64,000 bases of DNA from Thermogemmatispora onikobensis (lineage in GTDB: Bacteria; Chloroflexota; Ktedonobacteria; Ktedonobacterales; Ktedonobacteraceae): contig NZ_BDGT01000002.1 of the NCBI RefSeq assembly GCF_001748285.1, forward strand, positions 124,001 to 188,000. Direction: 5' to 3'. The stretch's first letter is position 1, and every line of letters starts with the position of its first letter. Positions 33,997 through 42,704 of the stretch are shown here, piece by piece. The translations under genes were made by a program, and so were the position numbers. The notes below the pieces were generated by a model, which saw nothing but the letters and a program-made list of their open reading frames with translations, was not told the origin of the DNA and did no database searches.

Positions 33997-34025
33997 TTGA
34001 CAGATTCATAAACATCGTGTTATCA
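33997..34025 (+). promoter_or_regulatory. Promoter of comEA-comEC
   Basis: TTGACA (33997-34002), 17 bases, TTATCA (34020-34025), about 50 bases before the comEA start. The gap from the tRNA to comEA (33709-34074) holds little else. Confidence 0.75.
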
Positions 34026-34074
34026 TCCCCCCGTATTTTCAGGGAACAGGGAATACGTAGAAAGGGATGGGACT

Positions 34075-34929
34075 ATGAAAAATAGTCACAAACATCTATC
34101 CTCCTCTCCTGCTCTACCGGATAGTCTTGGCGGCGATTCGCCGCGACACAGCGAGAACATGACCCTCGCTGCCGAGAGCTACGGACGCCGCGAAGAAGAT
34201 CTGGCACTGGTTGAGACGCTGAAACTGGCCGTCCCGGTTACTCATCCTACGGTCGGGCAGCGCCTGCTCCGAGGGGTAGCACTGATGCTCGCTGTTGTGC
34301 TGGCGGTGGCGCTCTATCTCCTCTGGCAGGGAGCAGTACCTGTTGAGGCACCTCTGGAGTCAGTTCCGTCCCCTGGCGGCACGGCGGCAGCGCTGACTCC
34401 TGCTTCGGCAGAGAGCCAGGGACCCACGGTGACTACTACAGCAGCGGTTGCGCCAGCTCTGACGCCGCTGACGTCTACTACCAGTATTGAGGTCTATATT
34501 GTCGGGGCTGTTCGCCATCCCGGGGTCTATAGGCTACCTGCAGGGTCGCGCGTCTATCAGTTACTGCAGGCTGCTGGCGGTCCGCTGCCCGAGGCCAATC
34601 TAGTAGCGCTCAACCTGGCCGCCATCCTCCACGACGGCGAGGAAATCTATGTAACGCGCGTTGGCGAGATCTCGCCGCCAGTTGCTGTCGATGGCTCCTC
34701 GCCTGCTATGCCCGGCGCCAGCAGCTCTGCTGCCTCTCCCTCTACTCCAGTGAATATCAATACGGCAAGCGTCGATGAGCTGCGCCAGCGGTTACATGTG
34801 AGCGCAACAACTGCCCAGCATATTGTGAATTATCGTCTTCAGCATGGCCCTTATACGGCGGTCGACCAGCTCCTCCAGGTCGTGAGCCGCTCGGTCTACG
34901 ACCGCATTAAGGATCTGGTAACAGTCTAA
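34075..34929 (+). CDS. comEA: Competence protein ComEA (DNA receptor)
   Basis: ComEA binds incoming double-stranded DNA outside the membrane. The 284-residue product has a cytoplasmic start of about 60 residues, one membrane helix (LLRGVALMLAVVLAVALYLLW), a Thr/Pro-rich linker and an SLBB-like domain (VYIVGAVRHPGVYRLPAGSRV). A helix-hairpin-helix DNA-binding end follows (VNINTASVDELRQRLHVS). It starts about 50 bases after a good promoter and lies 33 bases before comEC. The unusually long cytoplasmic N-terminus has no known role. Confidence 0.92.
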   Translation: MKNSHKHLSSSPALPDSLGGDSPRHSENMTLAAESYGRREEDLALVETLKLAVPVTHPTVGQRLLRGVALMLAVVLAVALYLLWQGAVPVEAPLESVPSPGGTAAALTPASAESQGPTVTTTAAVAPALTPLTSTTSIEVYIVGAVRHPGVYRLPAGSRVYQLLQAAGGPLPEANLVALNLAAILHDGEEIYVTRVGEISPPVAVDGSSPAMPGASSSAASPSTPVNINTASVDELRQRLHVSATTAQHIVNYRLQHGPYTAVDQLLQVVSRSVYDRIKDLVTV

Positions 34930-34962
34930 GGGGCGGGGCAGAAGAGCGGGAGGAAGAAGAGG

Positions 34963-37548
34963 ATGGCCGTGTCATTGCTGCTCCTCGGACAGGCTCTAGT
35001 GCGGCTACGGAAGTTTCCGCTTCTGACCGTCTGCTCAGCCTGGCTGGCAGGGATTGTGCTCGCCGATTGGCTGCAGTTTTCCCCGCGCTGGCTACTGCTG
35101 CCACTCCTGGCGCTGGCGCTGGCGACTGTTGTTGGCTGGCGCCGTTGTGAGAGGGCAGGTGTGCTGTTGCTCTTCCTGTCGGCCTTGCTCGCTGGGGCCT
35201 GGCGTATGGCGCTGGCTGATCCGCGCCATGATCCCCTGGCCGTCGCCAGTTTGCTGCGCTCCGCTGCTGGGACCGGCCAGCTCGTAGTCCACGGTGAGGT
35301 GAGTGCTCCTCCTGCTCTGGAGGGCCATGCGCGTCGCCTGACGGTGAGCGTGATGGAGGTGAGCAGTGATGGCGGGTTGCATTGGTGGCCACGGCATGGT
35401 GAGATCGCTGTCTTTACCTCTGGCACACTGCTCGACGATCCCTATGGCCCGGCATACGGCGATGAGGTCCTGCTGAGAGGGCGCCTTCTGCCACCGTCTA
35501 GGGCTGGTGCTCCAGATCTGCAGGCATTGATGGCTTTCCCGCGCCTCGCGGTCCGGCGGCATGGAGGAAATCCTCTGCTGGCTTTGCTCTATACCCTCCG
35601 TTTCCGGCTGGCTGCTTTGATCGCAAGAGCGTTGCCCCAGCCCGAGGCCGCTCTGCTGGTGGCGATCTTGCTCGGCTTACGGACGCCTCCGCTGCAGCCC
35701 CTGACTCCTCTCTTCAATGTGACAGGCACTGCTCATCTGATTGTCCCCAGTGGCTTTAAGGTGACGCTGCTTGCCGGTCTGCTCGCGTTGCCGCTGCAGC
35801 CCCTGACTCGCCCCAAACCTGATGATTGGCTCCTGCTGCCAGCGCAACGTCGACGCTCTCAGCGCTGGCTTTGGCTGCTCTGTGTGCTTCAGCTGCTGAC
35901 CATTGCTGCTTATACAGTGCTTAGTGGTGCAGGACCAGCGGCTTTGCGGGCTGGTTTCATGGGGGCCCTCCTGGTTCTTGCCCCTCGCCTGGGGCGCCAC
36001 TACCATGTGTATAGCGCTCTGGCAGCGGCAGCTCTGGCGATGAGCCTCGCTGATCCTTTTGTCCTCTGGGATAGTGGTTTCCAGCTTTCGTTTCTGGGCA
36101 CATTAGGGATTGTGCTCTTGACCCCCCTCTTTGCCCGACCGCTGAGGAGGCTGGAGCGTTGGCCTGCTGGTTCGCTGCTGGTCGAGGCCCTGGCCGTCAC
36201 CCTGGCGGCTCAAGTGGCCACTTTGCCCGTCTTCGCTCTGACCTTTGCTCAACTTTCCTTTGTGGCTCCGTTGGCTAATTTGCTGACGGTCCCTTTGTTG
36301 GAGCTGTTGCTCTTGTTGGGGGTAGCTATCTGCCTGTTGGGGACGGTGTGCTTCCCGCTGGCCCTGGTTGTGGGCTGGCTCGCCTGGTTCCCTTTGCAGT
36401 ATGTCATTGACGCTGTCGCTTTCTGCGCGCGGCTCCCGCTGGCCTGGCTCAGTACCAGTGACTGGCCCCTCTCGGTTCCGCTGGCCTGGGGCTATTATCT
36501 CCTCTTGACTGGCGCCCTGGGTCTGGGCTGGCGCTCTTGTCCTGCCCTCTTTGTCTCGTCCTCTGGCAATAGCCCCCCGCAGGGAAGCGCAAACCGACCA
36601 GAGCCGGGGAAAGGACACGGTCGCAAGCGGGGGGTGCTGCTCGGGGGACAGCTGGCCCTGGTGCTCTTGCTCCTACTGGCCACGGGCCTGCGCACGCTAC
36701 TGAGTCAGGACAGCGCCAGGCTGGTGCTGACAACCTTTGCGCTGGCCTCCCCTTCGGGGGTCACTGGTCCCGCTGTGCTCGTCCAGATGGCTCACGGAGG
36801 CGTGCTCTTGATCGACGGTGGCCCCGATGCGACGGCCCTCGCTCACGTACTTGATCGCCGCCTGCCTTTTTGGCAGCGCCGCATTGACTGGCTGGTGCTG
36901 TCTGCTCCCTTGCTCTCACATTTGACGGGGCTCCAGGATGCGACCTCGCGCTTTGAGATCGGCCAGGCTCTGGATGGCGGGGTACTCCACCCAGGAACAG
37001 GCTATGCGCTCTGGCGCCGTACCCTCCGGGAGAGTGGCGTCCCTTACCAGACGCTCCGTCAGGGCCAACTGCTCTCTGCAGGGCAAAGCCTACGCCTGGA
37101 AATACTCTGGCCTCCGTCTCCCCTCCATCGTGGAGGCGATGAGGCCCGCAATAACGCTCTGGTCCTCCGCCTTGTTGCCCCAGGCTTACGCCTCTTGCTG
37201 CTAGGAGAGGCGGCTCAGAGCAGCTACGCGCTCAGCGGCTTGCTCACCGCCGTCGGCTCCTCCTCGGCTGGTCAGGACGATGTGGTACTGGCCTCCCTGA
37301 CTGCCGGCCAGCGACCACCACCTGCTTTCTCTCGTCTGCTGGAACTTCTCCATCCCTCTCTGCTTGTTGTGAACATGACGACCACTCGCTCGCCGTCAGT
37401 GGCGCCCAGACCCAACAGCAACGGGCCAGGAGAGTGGCCCGTGACCGTTCCTCCTGACGTGAAGCACACGTTTTTCCTGAGAGCGCCAGCGGCCTTCACA
37501 TTAGAGAGCCGCCAGACAGGCTGGTCTTTTGGCCCGACAGCCCCGTGA
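34963..37548 (+). CDS. comEC: Competence protein ComEC (DNA uptake channel)
   Basis: ComEC carries single-stranded DNA across the membrane. The 861-residue product has the N-terminal DUF4131/OB part (QLVVHGEVSAPPAL), a Competence domain with about ten helices and the marker FNVTGTAHLIVPSGFKVT, and a C-terminal metallo-beta-lactamase-like domain. In that last domain the usual HxDH metal motif is replaced by LSAPLLSHLTGLQ and the later aspartate by LLLLGEAA. The fold may be kept without metal catalysis. It follows comEA in one operon. Confidence 0.93.
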   Translation: MAVSLLLLGQALVRLRKFPLLTVCSAWLAGIVLADWLQFSPRWLLLPLLALALATVVGWRRCERAGVLLLFLSALLAGAWRMALADPRHDPLAVASLLRSAAGTGQLVVHGEVSAPPALEGHARRLTVSVMEVSSDGGLHWWPRHGEIAVFTSGTLLDDPYGPAYGDEVLLRGRLLPPSRAGAPDLQALMAFPRLAVRRHGGNPLLALLYTLRFRLAALIARALPQPEAALLVAILLGLRTPPLQPLTPLFNVTGTAHLIVPSGFKVTLLAGLLALPLQPLTRPKPDDWLLLPAQRRRSQRWLWLLCVLQLLTIAAYTVLSGAGPAALRAGFMGALLVLAPRLGRHYHVYSALAAAALAMSLADPFVLWDSGFQLSFLGTLGIVLLTPLFARPLRRLERWPAGSLLVEALAVTLAAQVATLPVFALTFAQLSFVAPLANLLTVPLLELLLLLGVAICLLGTVCFPLALVVGWLAWFPLQYVIDAVAFCARLPLAWLSTSDWPLSVPLAWGYYLLLTGALGLGWRSCPALFVSSSGNSPPQGSANRPEPGKGHGRKRGVLLGGQLALVLLLLLATGLRTLLSQDSARLVLTTFALASPSGVTGPAVLVQMAHGGVLLIDGGPDATALAHVLDRRLPFWQRRIDWLVLSAPLLSHLTGLQDATSRFEIGQALDGGVLHPGTGYALWRRTLRESGVPYQTLRQGQLLSAGQSLRLEILWPPSPLHRGGDEARNNALVLRLVAPGLRLLLLGEAAQSSYALSGLLTAVGSSSAGQDDVVLASLTAGQRPPPAFSRLLELLHPSLLVVNMTTTRSPSVAPRPNSNGPGEWPVTVPPDVKHTFFLRAPAAFTLESRQTGWSFGPTAP

Positions 37549-37649
37549 GGGCCATGATCGGGTGGGAAACTGGCGAGGGGAGGCTGGCGAGAGGCGTGTT
37601 CTCGGCCTCATAGGACGAATGGATAAGGATAAGAGAGCCGGCAACACTA

Positions 37650-37677
37650 TTGCTCTAGTGGTATTCCATGCTATCAT
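37650..37677 (+). promoter_or_regulatory. Promoter candidate for the zinc-ribbon protein gene
   Basis: TTGCTC (37650-37655), 16 bases, TATCAT (37672-37677), about 55 bases before the start at 37732. Confidence 0.5.
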
Positions 37678-37731
37678 AGGGGGCGTAATTGGCGATTAGC
37701 TAGGATAGCGAGAAAGGAGCATCTACGTCTA

Positions 37732-38304
37732 ATGAGCCGCTGTGAACACTGTGGCTATGATAGCCCCCACCATGTGGCCATCTGTCCCGTCTGCGGCTCG
37801 GTGACCACGGCCTCCGGCGACTATACTCCTGCGGGAGACTCTGGCGTGTTAGGGGGTACGGGCGAGCCATTTTCGTACTATAACGCCAGCAGCTGGTCAA
37901 GTTCTAACCCTGGCTCCTATACTGATCCCTGGCCTCAGCAGGCTTCCTCGTCCTATAATGTCTACTCTCAGCCTCAACAGATCAATGTGACGATTATGCA
38001 GCCGCAAAAGGAGGTGGCACCCCTCATTGTCGAGCTTTTGCTGTCCCTGCTCTTGAATATCTACGGCGTTGGTTGGTTGATGGTCGGAGAGACACTTCCT
38101 GGGGTGCTGCTCCTGGTAGGCAGCATTGTGCTTGTCTGGCCCCTCATGGTGGTCTCTTTGATTTTCTGGCCGATCTGCTGCGGCATCAAGCTCGCGCTCA
38201 TCGTGGGACTGGTCATCAATAGCGTGCTGCTGAATAATCATCTGGATCGCCAGGCGGCTCGCCGCTTACTACAGATGCCTCCGCCACTACCTCGCCAATG
38301 GTAA
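37732..38304 (+). CDS. Zinc-ribbon membrane protein
   Basis: The 190-residue product starts with a zinc ribbon (CEHCGYDSPHHVAICPVCG; two CxxC pairs). A Ser/Tyr/Pro/Gln-rich linker and two or three membrane helices follow (VELLLSLLLNIYGVGWLMVG, LVGSIVLVWPLMVVSLIFW). The second half resembles small TM2-like membrane domains. Proteins of this layout are common in Chloroflexota, but their function is unknown. AAAGGAG lies upstream. Confidence 0.7.
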   Translation: MSRCEHCGYDSPHHVAICPVCGSVTTASGDYTPAGDSGVLGGTGEPFSYYNASSWSSSNPGSYTDPWPQQASSSYNVYSQPQQINVTIMQPQKEVAPLIVELLLSLLLNIYGVGWLMVGETLPGVLLLVGSIVLVWPLMVVSLIFWPICCGIKLALIVGLVINSVLLNNHLDRQAARRLLQMPPPLPRQW

Positions 38305-38501
38305 AAACGGGTAGCAGGAAACACCGTTGTCTCCGGTGGCAAATGTCAAAAAAGCGAAAACGGCAACGAAGACGGAGAGAAACAACGACTCCACTGCTCT
38401 CTCTCCCTCTTAAGCGGCTGGCTTGCGGCTGCCCGGTAGCTGACTCTCGGCCCACCTGGCTGAAATCGTCTCGTAGGGTGAGGGTGGCGCAATGAGAGCT
38501 G

Positions 38502-39521
38502 TCAGACAGGAAAGGCCAGGCGTCGATACTTCTCTCGCGATTCGAGCCAGGCTTCATCAGAGAGACCCAGCCGCTCGCGCAGCGTCTCGAAGGAAACGCC
38601 CGCTCGCAGTTGGCGGACAGCAAAGGTATCGCGTAGCAGCTGCAGCGTCACTCGCTTCTTGATACCAGCTGCTTTGACCGCGCGCGCCAAAATATAGTTG
38701 AGATTGCGATCGGTGCAGTTAAAGAGCGTCTCGCCCGGCTGATGCTGATACTTGCTTAAATATTCTCGTACAATGTCCGTAAACTCGGGTGGCAGAGCCA
38801 GACTGCGCTCGCGATGCTGCTTACCCGTTGAGGGAGGAAAATGGACGCTTACCAGCGGCTGCTGTGGGTTGGAGAGATCGATGTGCTCTGGCTTGAGAAT
38901 CATGATTTCTTCTTTCTTAAGGCCCGCATGCAGCGTCAGATAGATCAGGCAGAGGCAGCGTGCATCATCGGCTGCCGCTTTGAGCAGCCGCTCAATCTCT
39001 TCCTCGAAGAGAAGCTCCGGTAGAGGCGGCAAAGGACGCTCCAGGATGAGGCTCGCCGAAGGATCTTCACGAATCACTCCTTCACGTGCCAGCCAGGAAA
39101 AGAAGTTCTTGAGAAAGGTGACTCGTCGTGCCATCGTCTTGGGGGCCGGCGTATGATCTTTATTGCCAAATTTCAGCTTCATGAGCCAGTCGACAAGGTC
39201 CTCTTTGGTAATCCTGCCAACAGGCGTCTCTGGCCCCATGAATTCGCTGAACATCTTGAGGTCAGAGAGGAAGCAGGTGATCGTATAGTTCGATTTCCCC
39301 CGCAGCTTCAGCTCCTGCTGATAGGGCAAGGCACAGGCTGCCAGGCTGGACTGCTCGGTCAGCGGCTGAGTACGCACCAGCGGCGGAAAAGGGACCTCGC
39401 GCGGGTCCGCCGGCTGAGCAACGACCTGCGTGGCCCCAGGAAAAAGACCAGTTTGGACCACTACGCGCTCGTCTTGCGCTACGCTCTCCGTTGGCTGCTT
39501 CTTCTGACTATCCTCGTGCAT
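38502..39521 (-). CDS. Tyrosine recombinase-like protein with changed catalytic residues
   Basis: The 339-residue product has a core-binding N-domain (YQQELKLRGKSNYTITCFL; residues about 60-170) and a C-terminal Tyr-recombinase domain. The conserved GLR arginine reads GLKKEE, so the first Arg is Lys. The HxxRH box reads LQLLRDTFA, so His is Gln. The LGH position reads LGLS. The tyrosine itself is kept (REKYRRL). It has its own good promoter. A role in Xer-like dimer resolution is doubtful; it may bind DNA without cutting, or use a variant mechanism. An ~60-residue N-terminal extension is unusual. Confidence 0.75.
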   Translation of the reverse strand: MHEDSQKKQPTESVAQDERVVVQTGLFPGATQVVAQPADPREVPFPPLVRTQPLTEQSSLAACALPYQQELKLRGKSNYTITCFLSDLKMFSEFMGPETPVGRITKEDLVDWLMKLKFGNKDHTPAPKTMARRVTFLKNFFSWLAREGVIREDPSASLILERPLPPLPELLFEEEIERLLKAAADDARCLCLIYLTLHAGLKKEEIMILKPEHIDLSNPQQPLVSVHFPPSTGKQHRERSLALPPEFTDIVREYLSKYQHQPGETLFNCTDRNLNYILARAVKAAGIKKRVTLQLLRDTFAVRQLRAGVSFETLRERLGLSDEAWLESREKYRRLAFPV

Positions 39522-39574
39522 GAGCTGCTCTCCAGTGGTAGTTTCATACTCTGAAGCTGTTCTTTTTGTATTTC

Positions 39575-39604
39575 ATTATAGCAGGAGAAGCCAGCGCTGT
39601 TCAA
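39575..39604 (-). promoter_or_regulatory. Promoter of the recombinase-like gene
   Basis: On the minus strand: TTGAAC (39604-39599), 18 bases, TATAAT (39580-39575), with TGC just before the -10 (extended -10). About 55 bases before the start. Confidence 0.8.
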
Positions 39605-39710
39605 CCTTGGCGCTCGCCTCCTGTGACTCCTTTCTCTCGCTCGTCGTTGCTCAAGTGAGGAGGGCTTGCCCTCTTCTCACACTGCCCAGAGAGGATGGTC
39701 TTTCTCCTGC

Positions 39711-41183
39711 ATGAGACGTCTACCTGCGCTCTTCCCTGTGCTTGTGGTTGGAAGCCTGGCCCTCGCGGTGCGCGTGATCTATAACCTGACGGTAGCGGCG
39801 GCTTACGTTCCCCTCTTTGATGCGCGCTCCTATGAGCAGATTGCGCTTCATCTCCTGCAGGAGCACTGCTTCTGCGAACATCCCTTGGTACCTACCGTCT
39901 ACCGGGCGCCACTCTGGCCTGCCCTGATCGCTTGCATTTATGCTTTGTTCGGTCAACACAATCTACTGGTCCGCTTCTTTCTCTCACTGGTCGGCACCGG
40001 CACCTGCCTGCTCCTCTTTTTCTTCGTCCGTGATCTCTATGGGAAGCGGTTGGGCATGCTGGCCGGTCTGTTCGCTGCTGTTTATCCCGAACTCTATATT
40101 TATGATGGATGGCTTTATTCAGAGTCAATAACTATTTTTCTATTACTTGCCCTATGTTATATACTGTATCGTATGACTACACGTGAAACAACGTTATTCT
40201 CATGGTGCCTCTGTGCCATTGTGCTGGCGCTGCTGGTGCTGGCGCGTCCGAATGGGCTGCTGGCGTGTGGTATCTTTCTCTGCTGGCTGTTCCTGGCCCT
40301 CAAGCAGCATTGGCTCTCCTGGTGGTCGCGCTGGCAGCTAGTAGGGCGTGCCTGTCTGGTTGGGGGGCTGACGCTCCTCATGCTTACCCCCTGGACCCTG
40401 CGCAACTATCGTGTCAGCCACAGCTTCCTCCCAGTCGCTACTGGTGATGGCACCGTTCTGCTGGGCGCTTACAACGATCTCGTCCTGACGACCCCGGGCT
40501 ATATTGGTTCCTGGATCAATCCGCGGCTTGCCGCTCCTGCGCTCGCGGCCCGCTACCCAGCAATCTGCTCTGCTCCTTGCGAGCTGAAGCGTGAGGAAGA
40601 TTTCAAGCGTGGTGCCGGGCTGTGGATGGAGCGTCATCCGGGCAGTCTTCCATTTCTGCTGGTCATGCACCTTTGGAACCTCTGGCAACCGGAGACCGTG
40701 GAGGGCGATTTGCCGACCATTCGCTTCCCCTCAGCGCCTGGAGCACTGGAGGTTGTCCTCATGATGCGTTCTTTCCCGCTCCTCGTTTTTGCCCTGGCCC
40801 TCCTCGGAGTCGGCACGATCTGGGGCCGCTGGCGTCTCTGGCTGCCAGTTCTCCTGGCTGTCGCTTTTATCATCGGCCAGAGTCTCATCTTCTATGGCAG
40901 CCCACGCATGCGGGCTCCGATTGAGCCACTGCTGATCCTGCTGGCGAGTGCCGCTATCGCCCGCTGGGCAGAGCGCTGGCGTCGGCCCCAATACCGGCCC
41001 GGTACCGACAGAAAGGGGACGTCAGCAACAAGCCAGGCGAGGGAGACGGCTCCTCAGCCAGGCAAGAGGACCCGTCTGAAACTGTGGGTTGGCCTGGTCC
41101 TCCCTCCGGTGACTGCACTGAAGACCTACTCCAGCGATGACGAGAAAAGAAGAGGCCTCACCCGAATTGCCCTGGCATCGTGA
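39711..41183 (+). CDS. GT39-like glycosyltransferase, many membrane helices
   Basis: The 490-residue product from the ATG at 39711 has about ten membrane helices. A loop after the first helix has FDARSYEQIALHLLQEH, and this loop position is where GT39/ArnT family enzymes carry their acidic residues. The following RAPLWPALIACIYALFG is also characteristic. These enzymes move sugars from polyprenyl phosphate onto outside acceptors. The last ~70 residues are cytoplasmic, charged and unconserved. A TTG start at 39666 is possible but less likely; neither has a strong ribosome site. Confidence 0.8.
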   Translation: MRRLPALFPVLVVGSLALAVRVIYNLTVAAAYVPLFDARSYEQIALHLLQEHCFCEHPLVPTVYRAPLWPALIACIYALFGQHNLLVRFFLSLVGTGTCLLLFFFVRDLYGKRLGMLAGLFAAVYPELYIYDGWLYSESITIFLLLALCYILYRMTTRETTLFSWCLCAIVLALLVLARPNGLLACGIFLCWLFLALKQHWLSWWSRWQLVGRACLVGGLTLLMLTPWTLRNYRVSHSFLPVATGDGTVLLGAYNDLVLTTPGYIGSWINPRLAAPALAARYPAICSAPCELKREEDFKRGAGLWMERHPGSLPFLLVMHLWNLWQPETVEGDLPTIRFPSAPGALEVVLMMRSFPLLVFALALLGVGTIWGRWRLWLPVLLAVAFIIGQSLIFYGSPRMRAPIEPLLILLASAAIARWAERWRRPQYRPGTDRKGTSATSQARETAPQPGKRTRLKLWVGLVLPPVTALKTYSSDDEKRRGLTRIALAS

Positions 41184-41263
41184 GGGGCAATCGAGTGAGG
41201 TCTTTACCCAATGGGGATTATCTCGCTGTAGTGCTGAAGAGGCGCGTCAGGTGGTCCAGGTGG

Positions 41264-41758
41264 TTATTCTGACTTGCTCTCTGTGTTTTCCGACTCTCCT
41301 TCTGCTTCCAGGCTACCTGTTTCCTCCGCCTCTTCCTCGCTGTCCATAGAGTGAAGGGGGTTTTCCAGATCCTCTGGCTCAAACTCTTCATCCACCTCTT
41401 CGCTCTCCTCAACGCTGACCACACGCCCCCAATCGCTATAGCGCGCCGGTCGTGACTCCTTCCAGACACGGATGGTGGGTCGCATCGTCGGGAAGGTGCG
41501 CAGTCCTTCTGGCGCAGCCGGCCCTTCGAGCTGCGGCTCATAAGCCGGAGCGCTCTCGCGCACGAGTACCTCTTCCCCCCAGGCCGTGGCTTCGAAGCCC
41601 AGGCGACGCAGGTCCATAACCATGCCAGGCCAGGTATCCTCTGGAGCAATGGCCCACCATTCGCGCCCCCATAGTCGTACCGGGCGAACACGGAGAGGCC
41701 GATTCAGATCCCCCAGAGTAGCTAGTAGCGGCGAGCGCTTGTGTTCCACTTTTTTCAT
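41264..41758 (-). CDS. Hypothetical protein with acidic tail
   Basis: The 164-residue product has a basic N-terminal half (RPLRVRPVRLWGREWWAIA). Its C-terminal third is made almost only of Glu, Asp and Ser (EEVDEEFEPEDLE and onward). No family is recognised and no membrane part is seen. It begins at ATG without an obvious partner gene. Strong charge separation suggests binding to RNA, DNA or a basic protein, but that is a guess. Confidence 0.55.
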   Translation of the reverse strand: MKKVEHKRSPLLATLGDLNRPLRVRPVRLWGREWWAIAPEDTWPGMVMDLRRLGFEATAWGEEVLVRESAPAYEPQLEGPAAPEGLRTFPTMRPTIRVWKESRPARYSDWGRVVSVEESEEVDEEFEPEDLENPLHSMDSEEEAEETGSLEAEGESENTESKSE

Positions 41759-42071
41759 AGCTTGTCAACCGTCCTTCCCAGGACTGAGACCACCTGCTCT
41801 GGCCCCTTCTCCTGGTGCTGCATTGCGATGAGCAGCAGTGGATCTCGCTGCTGCTGCCAGGCAAGACCAGGAGAGCCGGATCTTCCGCTATTTACGATAC
41901 CACATAAGCCCGGCTCTTGCCAGTAGAGCAATGCCCACCGCCTTCCCGTCGCTCCGTGCTGTGCGCCAGAGAAAGTGATGGGCATCGCCTGCGTGTTGTC
42001 GTCTGTCTAAACAGGACTGGTACCTGGTACCTGGTCCTGCCTGTCAGCTGGGGCTAGGTTGGCTGTCCTGT
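41759..42071. other. Intergenic region with no gene seen
   Basis: A short direct repeat CTGGTACCTGGTACCTGG is visible near 42019-42036. A 76-codon minus frame has no ribosome site. Confidence 0.5.
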
Positions 42072-42380
42072 CTACTTGCTTTGCTCTGGCAGCCCCAAAC
42101 GAGCGATGATTTCGCCGTCATGCCACTCGGGCGGTCCTTCTAACCAGCGCAGCATCCGGCGATAGCGCTGATCCTGCTCTTCGCTCTGGGCATTGGCCAG
42201 GTAGGCTGCCCTGTCTCTGAAAGCTACGGCGATATAACAATCGCGGTCATCGGCATCCATGCGGTAGACAAGCGTCGCAACAGTTCCAGGCACGTGTGCC
42301 TGCTCAAACTCGCGCAGCTCTGCCAGGAGCTGTGCCTCCGCTCCGGGCTTGATCCGACAGTGGGCGACTGTTCCATACAT
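42072..42380 (-). CDS. ABM-like (antibiotic biosynthesis monooxygenase fold) protein
   Basis: The 102-residue product has the alpha/beta barrel-half pattern of ABM domains: YGTVAHCRIKPGAEAQLL at the start, then CYIAVAFRDRAAYLANA, then a C-terminal helix RMLRWLEGPPEWHDGE. The ATG at 42380 has AAAGGA nine bases upstream; the frame from 42479 is longer but unneeded. Family members include small oxygenases and stress proteins; the substrate is unknown. Confidence 0.7.
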   Translation of the reverse strand: MYGTVAHCRIKPGAEAQLLAELREFEQAHVPGTVATLVYRMDADDRDCYIAVAFRDRAAYLANAQSEEQDQRYRRMLRWLEGPPEWHDGEIIARLGLPEQSK

Positions 42381-42509
42381 GGGGTCTGTTCCTTTCTGTT
42401 TAACTGCAATCAGGGACATTGCCGCATCGGATACCGGGCCGATGCTGTTGTTGTACCCCGTAACCCTGGCTTCTAGCAAGCACAGCTATTGGATATGGTG
42501 ACCGCGTCC

Positions 42510-42560
42510 AAAAAAAAAGACGCCGCCAGCTCGCTTTCTGAACGTTGGCTTGACGGCGTC
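42510..42560 (-). terminator. Rho-independent terminator after the kinase gene
   Basis: On the minus strand a 7-bp GC stem (42560-42554 with 42525-42519) has a long loop that can also pair in part, and is followed by nine T (42518-42510). It lies about 145 bases past the kinase stop. Confidence 0.82.
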
Positions 42561-42704
42561 GCCCTGTCCTGGCCAGCCGGGCAGCTGCTTGAGGCCCAGC
42601 GCTGAGCCACTTCTCTCGCCAGGATGGGAGGGGCAGAGGGTCTGGAAGCGTAGTGCCAACAAGCGGCGCGGCCCTCTACTCTGGCGTACCTGGCTTTCAG
42701 CGGC

